Below, piece after piece: positions 53,601 to 61,271 of a DNA stretch of 64,000 nucleotides. The first letter of the stretch is position 1; each line of letters opens with the position of its first letter. Origin of the DNA: Hygrocybe punicea (taxonomy: Eukaryota > Basidiomycota > Agaricomycetes > Agaricales > Hygrophoraceae); contig OY744472.1 of NCBI GenBank assembly GCA_963556145.1, positions 3,472,001 through 3,536,000 on the forward strand, in the 5' to 3' direction. A program made the position numbers and the translations under genes. The notes under the pieces were generated by a model, which was not told the origin of the DNA, searched no databases, and was given only the letters and a program-made list of their open reading frames with translations.

Positions 53601-56199
53601 GATAATCTACAACAACTGGAGGACCATTTTCTGGATACTGATCAAGATTTCTTTGTGATATCTCCAGATCGTAATAATTACAATGATTCAACTTCAACCA
53701 TTCCAATGCCGCTTTAACCTTGTTTCTTCTTACAAGAAGAGGTGTTCTCTCAAAGTCTGATTTAGTGGGCTTACATGGCCCTGTATAAATAAATGCCAGA
53801 ACTTCATCCAAGTCTTCAATGGGTGGAGGTAGAATATCATACACTTTAGGAATAGGATTAGCAAAAGTGATTGCATTTGCTCTCATTTTATGCATCCCTG
53901 AAGACACTCTTACAATGCAACGATTGTGTCGTACTCTTGCAACCAGCAACTGTTCTGCAAATGATAAATCCATCAACTGTACTGGAACATCTCCTAACCA
54001 TTTTCCATTTGCTAATGACAACAATGGGACTTTGTTTTTTGTCAAAGATTTATGGCAACTTATGCATATATTGTGCAGCTGTTTAATTAAGACAGGGCCA
54101 TCCAAGCCTTTGATGGGATCTTCAGCAGTCAACCGCTCTGCTTGTGTCACATCTGGGTTTCTTAATATCTTCAAGTCTGCGTTGACATTAGAGAGCTTTA
54201 ATAAATCTTTAATTGAAGTCAATTGACCACATATCGCACATCCTGATTCTGATATCTGATCAGGTGACATATCTTGACATGCGTTAGCTATAATTGTATG
54301 TTGTAGAGCAGCTGTGAGAGGTGGGGGTGGAAATATGTTTTTGTGTTTATTTTTGTATTTCTGTTCTGACTTTGCATGATTTAATTTATATTCTACACCT
54401 TTTTTTTGTTGGTATTTTGTCACAGAATGTGAGTTGTTTACTTTGTATTCTACACCTTTTGTTTGTTGATATCTTGTTACTGATTGCATATTTTTTACTT
54501 TGTATTCTATATTTTGGCTTTGATATCGTTTCACTGCTCTTGCATTAGATGCCTTTGATTCCTTATTTAAAACTTCAATATCTATGACATAAAATACAGG
54601 TAGATATTGAGCACAACTTGCACATATATGGCTCTTGATTGAAGTTTGAATATCTGCCTTATGAGATCTAGCATATGTGACAATATTATGAGCTGCTGCA
54701 ATGGACTTTAGTTGATCTGTTGTTAATTGTGGTAATAACACATCCCATGGCACAAAACATGTTAATGTATTTAATGTATCAGTTCTTGTATCTGATTGTT
54801 TTATATATTCTCTGAATTTGAATTTCACATGAGTAGGATATCTTATGGAATTTGATAAATAAGGAGACAGCTCATTAAATATGAACAACTTTGATCCACC
54901 ACCAACAATATTATGCATATTTGTATCGTTCTCCTTGGTATTATTATCATTAGAGCAATATTTATTATCTGATGCAGATTCATGTTTCAAAGCAGTGGTA
55001 CATATGACATTAAGACCTATAAAATATTGTGAATAATATACCAGAAATACTTGAAAGATAAACAATAAACTATATATCATTAATGTTTGATATTTTTGCA
55101 TATATACTGCAAAGTCATGTGCTACATACATGTTTTGTAGCAGCTTTAGATGTATTCTTTGACACTTCCAGGGAAGTATTTCATGCACAAATAATGAGTC
55201 ATGCATGGATGCATTGACATATAGAAGAAGTCGTACATAGAATTCAATAATAAATGGTAGTTCTTTGTTGGGCTTTAAAATCCAATGGTTTGAACAAAGG
55301 TGATCTAGGTCAGGAAGACATTGTACTGTTTCTTCTGTTATATGAGAGATATCATGAGAAAAATGATAATCTCCACTATTGTTTAATATTCTCCTGTGGG
55401 GCACATGATGAGCAAGATAATCACACATTGTCTGTGTCCTTGAAATCAATTTCTGTGGTGCAGACCTATATATAGAATGATAGAAAAACACTATATCCTG
55501 GCATGCATTAGCTTGATAATTGAATAGCCTGTCTTGGGACACATGAGCAAAATGATAAGGAGATATTTGTGTCGTTAAACTCAGGTTCTGCAGTGCATGA
55601 ACAGAATGATAAAAAAGCACCATATCCTGGAGTGCATCGGGTTGATAATTCAAGAGCATGTTATGGGACACATGAGCAAGATGATAAGATGATTGTGTTT
55701 TTACACTCAAGTTCTGCGGTGCATAAACAGGATGATAAAAAAGCACCATATCCTGGGGTGTATCAGGACAATGATATAACACCCAGTCTTGGGACAGATG
55801 AACAAGATGATAAGAAAATATTTGTGTCCTATCCTGGAGTGTTTCAGGACGATAGTATAACACCCTGTCTTGGGACACAGCAAGACGATAAATAGATATT
55901 TGTGTCCTATCCTGGGGTGTGTCAGGACGATAGTATAACACCCTGTCTTGGGACACAGCAAGACGATAAATAGATATTTGTGTCCTATCCTGGGGTGTGT
56001 CAGGACGATAGTATAACACCCTGTCTTGGGACACAGCAAGACGATAAATAGATATTTGTGTCCTATCCTGGGGTGTGTCAGGACGATAGTATAACACCCT
56101 ATCCTGGGGTGTATCAGGACGATAGTATAACACCCAGCCTTGTACCTTATGGACAAGGCCATGAGATGTTTCTGTTGTTATGAATAGGTCAGCTAACAC
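47665..56199 (-). CDS. Helitron Rep-helicase with C-terminal USP-like domain, copy B
   Basis: A single 2844-codon frame. Residues ~1-430 are a repeat-rich leader with a possible hydrophobic stretch; the conserved part begins near VGGGSKLFIF. Then come Cys pairs (ESGCAICG, ICISCHKS), the RVRHNRCIVRVSSG block, the HUH motif LTLHMHMLLWL near 1187, the nickase tyrosines YVTDYVTK near 1394, PIF1-like helicase with GMGGTGKSQ near 1967, FIDEVSML, RENMRQK and MTAHASQGK, and a USP-like domain with NWSCAYDS near 2587, two Cys pairs (CSHCDY, CPQCN) and GGYHFTSRF...WYHDGM near 2785. It would nick and unwind DNA for rolling-circle transposition; the USP part suggests ubiquitin removal from partner proteins. 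No lesion found, so this is the best candidate for an active Helitron here. The real start codon may lie well inside the leader. Confidence 0.92.
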   Translation of the reverse strand: MLADLFITTETSHGLVHKVQGWVLYYRPDTPQDRVLYYRPDTPQDRTQISIYRLAVSQDRVLYYRPDTPQDRTQISIYRLAVSQDRVLYYRPDTPQDRTQISIYRLAVSQDRVLYYRPETLQDRTQIFSYHLVHLSQDWVLYHCPDTPQDMVLFYHPVYAPQNLSVKTQSSYHLAHVSHNMLLNYQPDALQDMVLFYHSVHALQNLSLTTQISPYHFAHVSQDRLFNYQANACQDIVFFYHSIYRSAPQKLISRTQTMCDYLAHHVPHRRILNNSGDYHFSHDISHITEETVQCLPDLDHLCSNHWILKPNKELPFIIEFYVRLLLYVNASMHDSLFVHEILPWKCQRIHLKLLQNMYVAHDFAVYMQKYQTLMIYSLLFIFQVFLVYYSQYFIGLNVICTTALKHESASDNKYCSNDNNTKENDTNMHNIVGGGSKLFIFNELSPYLSNSIRYPTHVKFKFREYIKQSDTRTDTLNTLTCFVPWDVLLPQLTTDQLKSIAAAHNIVTYARSHKADIQTSIKSHICASCAQYLPVFYVIDIEVLNKESKASNARAVKRYQSQNIEYKVKNMQSVTRYQQTKGVEYKVNNSHSVTKYQQKKGVEYKLNHAKSEQKYKNKHKNIFPPPPLTAALQHTIIANACQDMSPDQISESGCAICGQLTSIKDLLKLSNVNADLKILRNPDVTQAERLTAEDPIKGLDGPVLIKQLHNICISCHKSLTKNKVPLLSLANGKWLGDVPVQLMDLSFAEQLLVARVRHNRCIVRVSSGMHKMRANAITFANPIPKVYDILPPPIEDLDEVLAFIYTGPCKPTKSDFERTPLLVRRNKVKAALEWLKLNHCNYYDLEISQRNLDQYPENGPPVVVDYHQSFTNKNPESTAVNDIEEEDGVESGKCPFVVHGLTGEEYSNKSAKALKAIALKHLTSNEKVLAIGHAAHPESIYGNPQLFPQMMPWLFPYGLGGIGNAYQQGELSDIRHKRHLLMYHDKRFQKDPYFPLIAFNHEQIKQCTTAGYLLAEKSKFQEISNRLLDVNIHTLADISKRMENGDKVIPETDEEKLCFKLINDIDHVGGGVKGSVTSKKYMRNEIWSLISFVGAPSWFITFAPADNKHPISLYFADTKETFNPVLRDYNERYRLIAHNPVAGARFFHFMTQLFIKHVLGVGENHPGIYGNTEAYYGTVEQQGRLTLHMHMLLWLKGVLSPQQIRDRIMDPNSDFQQRLVEYLESVHIGEFVTGSMADVKANIEENSQSKDYQDPTQTLPDAPPPMCNKSNHVCNEHCSNKSQLNLWWDKFSSIVDDLIMRSNIHNCGRNQSSSEKANKKDRPTCMNKHGKCKARFPRQTFEQTQIDPKSGALNMKKGEAWINTLTPCITYLLRCNSDVTSLLSGTAIKAIVAYVTDYVTKPGLKTYTIFDSIRSVFTKNSEMLGGSMKQKDKARRLITQIINSLTSKMEIGGPMASLYLLGNPDHYTSHKFVTVYWKSYVRETMKVFKSDQDTVENSETDKVLLQKNQNQYVGFTAVHDYMYRPNTYNVTCLYEWIQMARRVKIPTPTQKNHNAQNSDDELDLIDSNAKNQQYEATAGCNLRSLGDIDDDELNLGNNENRVDSCNENSDYSGSYDSNTDSSGSITADEDGNDISKEDSDNACNINANSDSIGSDGTDNKQAHKYFLSAHPLHETHWIEYHSSYKKVVPNFVGGSLPRRDRGDREYYCATMLTLFKPWRTGQDLKNNNESWDEAFTDYKFTSRQSQIMDHFNIRYECNDARDDYSAQLKKGDATAGIFHSWMTSEEMDNMDDINENGHGDDFGDNEGIDNEDYGLNKYSTLGSKGRLINAQMNATEDSVRNAGWLDFSPDGINTIDTSPLKPEIIQPGGKWKTAVQDKRQEIIADRNARVANAEHTRKTHASENDVKVVDQSYLKHDFQAKMQVVQELIDGTVTFFKLNTEQQRAFRIVANHTATLNSDQLKMYLGGMGGTGKSQVIKALKHLFEHRHELHRLVILGPTGTSAALLGGSTYHSFLGIRMNNDTSNQSVAIAQVRARLEGIDYIFIDEVSMLACHELYKISSQLAKALNVFDVPFGGINIIFAGDFAQLPPVGGASLYSGSVGTQIDSGLKPHYQEAAIGKALWHQITTVVILRENMRQKTQTPDDASLRSALVNMRYGACTPEDIRFLRKRIAGKRSDQPNVAAKNFRNVAIICGVHSQKDRINQLGCERFAEDTNQKLTHFYSMDKWGKESDPANKTKWGKSKVASKTIHKSNQINFDEQLEIWKLNHGATEHFPGKLPLCLGMPVMIRNNDATELCITKGQEGIVVGWQSIKGPHDKRVLDTLFVKLDNPPQLVQIPGLPDNVVPIVKSTKTIHCLFPSDLKESVERQQVWVLPNFAMTAHASQGKTRPYNVVHLNSCFSHMSYYTALSRSASAAGTIIIQGFDPNVITRGCSGYLRQEFREQEILDDITRLRYEGQLPDHLTGQLRNTLIRQYQLWKGTDYVPAKVDAALRWSARDPLPMLPVVVDSSWQLIGKSTDGKGKKNLLQQASLGFVAAKGSSPVKQNLKRTYDEHDETPLLSRKKRIITHEGSCTILTPRGIHWDENNWSCAYDSLFVILYNIWAEHPASWTTRFQSIGNIYLSTLVHGFNMMASQLSFENVRNAVRMKLHAKNPEQFPMGATGISVATLCMEMLKPRDCIASSQLICSHCDYEGPEKDDNLTYVLHADSSVSGSTSDWVQTIAYHVRNKCPQCNVSMMRTIYYTKTPDLLVLEYPNINMITSHQITVNVNEKSINLHLRGIVYAGGYHFTSRFISEDGKIWYHDGMTMGATCKRDGHIGMMLDDDFKRYENKILVLAVYARNQ
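55780..56155 (-). repeat. 78-bp minisatellite in the Helitron B leader
   Basis: GTCCTATCCTGG starts at 55826, 55904, 55982 and 56060, an exact 78-bp period with near-identical units. On the Helitron strand each gives a 26-residue repeat (VLYYRPDTPQDR plus TQISIYRLAVSQDR). Older, diverged units continue to about 55490. The frame is conserved, but being divisible by three may reflect either coding or chance. Confidence 0.9.
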
Positions 56200-56734
56200 A
56201 AATGCGATTGGTCAGAAGTTATATACTCGATGATGCATTTGTGTCTATGATTCTTATCAGCTTCAAATGACTATGGGATTTTGAAATATATACCAGCAAA
56301 CATGTCCGCATCATCTGTATATGCCATATGATACGGGTCAATTGAACTAGCCTATACTCTCGATAGATATTAGTTGCGGCAAGACAGCAATCTAGTTATG
56401 ACACCCACCTTAGCACTGTTCAAATGACAAGATGGAGCAGGAAAAAGCAACAATAATAGAAACACAACACAGTGGAACAACATGGTATGCAGGCAAGAGT
56501 ATTGAAACCGTTGAGTTTAATTTTCGGAGTTTAGCTTTCAGAGTAAGAAAAACTCTTAGTAATCAGACAAGAACAATATGCAGACCGGCTGGCAATAATT
56601 TAAAACATGAATACAAAAATGTACAGGCTAGGGTATCAACAGACAATTCCAGACAAAGACGAATCCAAAGGGGGGTGGAGGTGGTACAGGTATATACAAG
56701 GTATTCAGCGACAGATATTGGAGATAATCAAATA
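56200..56734. other. Region between Helitron B and the acidic multi-exon gene
   Basis: It should hold the 5' terminus of Helitron B and the 3' UTR of the next gene. TGATGCATTTGTGTCTATGATTC and AACACAAATGCGATTGG near 56190-56250 give short inverted words. A 105-codon plus-strand frame at 56432 has no recognisable feature and is not called. Confidence 0.4.
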
Positions 56735-59490
56735 CTACTCATTGCATGATGCGAGGACGACAACCCATTGCACATTGAGTGACAACTGCGTGGAAAGCTC
56801 TTTGCCAACCCAAGTATTCGCGGTGTATCCAACAAGACAGATGCTGCCAGATAAATCGTCAGTCCAAGGATTCAACGTTGTATCTAGAAGTTGCAGTTGA
56901 TTCGTGTTGAAGTTGCCCTTTCTCCCATCGTAAATTGGAACTGAGTTACATACATAGCACATATTAATGATTGGTAACACAATTTAACGAAATACGACAA
57001 CTCACCATGGTCATCAAAATTGAGAGCACCCTTCACTGCTCCAGTCCTCGATGATCCGGCTACTTTAACAGGTGATTTGGCAGGTGAGCCTTTAGCCAAC
57101 AAACGGCTGAATCCTTGCTGAGAACGGTCTATACACAACTCAGCAATCATATTAACAAAGTTAATCATGGTTTACCTCCACCGTCCTTAGGCTTGGCTCT
57201 GGTGCTGATGGATATCGCATCTTCATAGATCTGGGCATGAAGTTCTTTGGCCTTAAAAACCATACAAAAGAAGGCACAGAAGCGTTCCCACTCCTGGGTG
57301 CACAAAGTGCCGGTTATCTGGCGGAACATCCCTTGAGGATCACGCTCATGCAAATTGGAGGAGTTGACAGCAAGAACGGAAGTGAAAATGGTGTAGAGAA
57401 AATTGTGGGGAGCGTTCGCTTGAATGGCATATCTTGTGCTCCGAACAGAATCAGAAGATGCAGCGGACTTGACAATAGAGGGTGATGCACGTGAAGGATT
57501 AACAAAGATCCCAGCTCTCGTGAACGTAATGGCCTTGATGATAACACTATTAATTATATTGGTGAGTAACTACATCAGTATATTTTTCAATGTAATAAAA
57601 TAAATCTCACTCGATATTGACACCTGGACAAACATCAGGAATTAAGCTCAAATAAAAGGGACCCATGGGATTCGGTCCATTGTTTGATGTGACAAGTGTA
57701 CCAGCACTTGATCGAACATGTGAGTTAGAATAAGACTTGAGAAACAACATACACACCGGAGGTGAGGAAGATTTCCATATGTGTCAGCAATGAAAGGATC
57801 AAACAGACCCGGGTCAGTGACTTCACAGTCCAATGGTGCCTTCTCAGTAGTAGGATTAACAAACGAATCACTATTACCTAATCAGCTGCCATATAGAATT
57901 AGATACGCAATACGTACGCTTCAGGCAAATCCTCCATATACACAAGTTTCTCCTCCTGGTCGGTGACTTTCTTCTTGCCCTTGGATACTGGCCTGGAAAC
58001 TAATCAAATGGTGAACATGATCAACGATGAAAAACTAAACTTGTTCTCAGTTGTCCTCTGATATACTGGAACCATATTCTCACTGGGTGTCGCTGGTTTG
58101 AATTTGCTCTTCTTGACCACAGTCCTACGGAAATATAAGCGTAACTCCAGAGATGAAGACAGCTCCTACTTGGTATTCTTGCCTGAAGAACGTATCATAG
58201 CTTCATCGTTTGAGCCCTTTGATTCATTGGTGATGTTTGACGTTTCTTGTACACGTACTCTGGTATGGTGTGAATCAAGTATACCTATGAAGCATCAGTT
58301 TGAATAACTCACCGCTCCTTTCTTCCTTTGACATGAGGACTACAGAATATTAGTATTGATGCATGGATACAGTAACATATGAGCGACAAACTTGACCAAC
58401 TCAATATCGCTATCACTGTCCACAACCCTGTGAAGGATTATAAGGGAAGTACCACACAGAATCAACACAAACTTACTTTGCACGATTAGTACGTGCCACT
58501 GACTGATTATCCTCAGAAATATTGTCAGTAGCCGTATCATCCGGTACAGGAAGACTATTGATAAGATCTCCTCAGCACATATCCACAAATGTAAAGTGGC
58601 ATACCCTTCAGATTCTTCAGCGTCAACATCAATTAATGCAGAGTCAGACTGATGGCTGATAGATGGTAACAGATATACGGTTAATATAGTGTATTTGCAA
58701 TCATATGATACATACCCTTTTGCTTTCTTTGTGTTAGATTTAACGCTAGTAAATGTCCCATCAGCATGTTCATGTTAACAGATAATGCAAAAGCGGTTGG
58801 TGCTTACAAAAATACATCATCCTCATCCTCATCCTCATAAACCAATGGAACATCTTTGGACTTGGACTTCTTGTTATTTCTAGATTTGCAAAGTCAGCAC
58901 ATGATAAAAATGGCTAAGTCATTTACGCATGCATACAAAGACTTTTGGCGTTTGTTAACCCTATTGTGTGCTAAACCAATGACCTAGAATACACAAAGGT
59001 GGCACTTACGGTAGCTTTGCAATAGGCTGACCTTCAGAGTCAGACTCAGATACAGCGCGTTTCTTGGAACGCTGGATGGATCGGGAAGCCCTTGTAGGAG
59101 TGGACGGATTAATCTTTGATGACACATCTCTGTTTAGAAATGAGTGGATGAGTGGTCGGTCACTAAGGCAAGAACAAGTAGATACTTGATGACATTGTCA
59201 CCGTCCGATTCCCCTCTATTTAATGTAAGTTGTGAGTTGATGTGTAAAGTCCTGAACAACATACAGTACATCCATGTCACTGTAGAAACATCTTAGTAAG
59301 TAGTGACATGTAGAAGTTTAATGAATACCTGGAACCATATTCACGCTCGTTGACTTGCTTGGTTGCTTTTTTACGAGAAATAGATCTAATTCAAAGCAAT
59401 CAGTCCCAGGTGGAATAGTTATGCTAAATCAGAAATGAAAACATACTTGGAGCTTTGCTTTGTTGCAGCACGACGGGACATGGATGACAT
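56735..59490 (-). CDS. Acidic/serine-rich multi-exon protein of unknown function (LVYMED gene)
   Basis: Many short exons (about 15) joined by ~50-nt introns, starting MSSMSRRAATKQSSK. The N-terminal half is charged and likely disordered, with basic runs (RSKKRAVSES, NNKKSKSK) and acidic runs (YEDEDEDDVF, DSDSDIEL, DVDAEESEG), as in nuclear proteins. Then KKVTDQEEKLVYMEDLPEA leads to a more globular half: LFDPFIADTYGNLPHL, GPFYLSLIPDVCPGVNIE, ITFTRAGIFVNPSRASP, QEWERFCAFFCMVFKAKELHAQIY, and a C-terminal VPIYDGRKGNFN ... SICLVGYTANTWV ... NVQWVVVLASCNE. I do not recognise a named family. A truncated paralogue lies at 19.7-20.96 kb, in both cases divergent from the MN(K/Q)FY gene. Exon boundaries are approximate. 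Confidence 0.65.
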
Positions 59491-59892
59491 GATACAGTAA
59501 AATACAAGGACAAGTTTGTTTTCAATAACCTCTTTTTACAAATAATGATACACATGTATCACGTGTACCAGGAATGTAATCGTCTTTCCAGCATATTCTA
59601 CAAGACGTGATGTATCACGTGTACCAGAAATGTAATCGTCTTTCCAGCACATTCTACAAGACATGTGCTCAACAAATTGTTAACTGTACAGAATGTTCAT
59701 GTGTAGTGCGACAAATACAGATTGCACATTAATGAGGCGATTTTATCTGGTTAAAGTATATATTAGAGGAGAACAGCCAGAGACCTAATCAATGCTATTT
59801 GTTACAAGACATACCAATATGAATATAATCCAACGTGCGAAAATCTGCATATATAGTCTGTATACGCAAGTACCTCCCTCCCATAGCAATCT
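59491..59892. promoter_or_regulatory. Candidate bidirectional promoter with a ~56-bp direct repeat
   Basis: The ~400 bp between two divergent genes carries two near-identical copies of GTATCACGTGTACCAG then AATGTAATCGTCTTTCCAGC then A.ATTCTACAAGAC (about 59555-59610 and 59611-59665). Each includes a CACGTG E-box. Duplicate sites midway between divergent starts suggest shared control; this is inferred from position only. Confidence 0.5.
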
Positions 59893-61035
59893 ATGAATAA
59901 GTTTTATGAGCTGGTAGCTGCTGGTGAGTAGAAGAATTTTATACTGTCATAGCTTGATTCAATCATATAATTACAGGTGAAAAACTGGAACTTGAAGCCT
60001 CCATACAGTATAACGGTTCCAAGCAAGCTAGCTATCTCTGCACGTTGACTAAAGTAAGAGCCTGAATATCTTTGCGACACAGCAAAAACTTAGCTGCATA
60101 CAGGCTGATGGCCTTCTTGATTCACTGCAAGTCCGCTATAAGAAAGACCGTCATCAGTACCAACTTGTAAAGGGGGGACTGGGAGAAGGACCTGAAGAAG
60201 TAGTATTACGTCTGACAGGCATCCTCACTCACTGTGAACTACCACCAGTTCTCAAGCTACCCAGGTATTTCCAGCACAATGACGTGAATGAAGAACTTAC
60301 TCAAATTTCAGGAATCCAATGCGTATTAGGCAGGCAATACAATTGACTGGTTTGGATACCCACAAGTACAAGGCGGCTTTGGAGGGTATATCAACAATTT
60401 GTTCGACCTTTGCCAAGCATATGCGTTCGGACACGTTAAAAGACTGGATGCCTGATATGTTCGAGGAATGGATTGTTGTAGGAGCTGGCAACCGATATTT
60501 CAGCACTGGTGCAATTGCGGCATCTGCTGAAGTTGTACCTTTCAACAACCTTGTTGATCCTGATGGAATTCTGGCATCTGTAGATTCCAAGTATCGCCAT
60601 ACTGTGGATAATGAAGTTGGCTATTTTCAAAGGGCGACAAAGGATGATGGTAGCTTCCGGTAAGGTTTACAGTTATATGAAATTTCCCATGTCAAATACT
60701 CTACCTTAGATATACCCGCATGAATCCAACCAATATTTCTGTCGGAGATATTGTGGAAGCACGACTTTCATTCTTGGTAGTCCCTCTTGCCAGTGGTGAT
60801 AAAAACAATGTCAGCAAAGATTTTAGACTTGTGATTGTGCTTCGATCGCTTGCCTTGATTGACAATACATTCACAAAGGTTGGAAATCAAATTTCATTGT
60901 CCGTTGTTATCCCAATTGTTAATGTCTTATCAGAAAGCTGCGCTTGCACAAGCACAAGCATTGTTTCAGAAGCCCAAAGTTTTAAAGACATTAAAGAGGA
61001 ATGCGGACTTTTCTGAGGATGAACAAGAGACGTAG
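59893..61035 (+). CDS. Unrecognised six-exon protein, right copy (MNKFY gene)
   Basis: Starts MNKFYELVAAGEKLELEAS and ends KRNADFSEDEQET, about 305 residues. Introns of about 47-55 nt are all GT-AG: after codon 10 (59924-59976), before ADGLLDSLQ, after LKLPR, after DGSFR and after NTFTK. Conserved blocks shared with the left copy are LTGI, CELPP, LTGLD, DWMPDMFE, VPFNNLVDPDGILASVD, VGYFQRAT, VEARLSFLVV and VLRSLALIDN. No domain is recognised and there is no signal peptide or membrane segment. The acidic tail follows a basic segment (KPKVLKTLKRN). It is divergent from the LVYMED gene and convergent with the large gene to the right, 236 bp between stops. The exon structure is intact, so it is probably expressed. 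Confidence 0.75.
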
Positions 61036-61271
61036 TACTCAACATTTCAGATATTTAACACTGTTTAATCAAAGACTCAATCATATAAAATCTTCGGTTT
61101 AATCACCAACAGACAAATTGAGTAGTAGTAGCACAAAATACATGCATAACAAAACATGTGAAACTCGATATAAATCATGGGACCGCATCACATACAAGTA
61201 CAGTAAGATACATTAATGTTACAACCAAGTCAAAAGTTCAAGTGACGTATTCAGAATTTAGGGCAATGGAA

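Noticed and set aside
56432..56749. 105-codon plus-strand frame next to Helitron B
   Set aside because: It overlaps the 3' end of the minus-strand multi-exon gene, has no motif and no homologue in the window.
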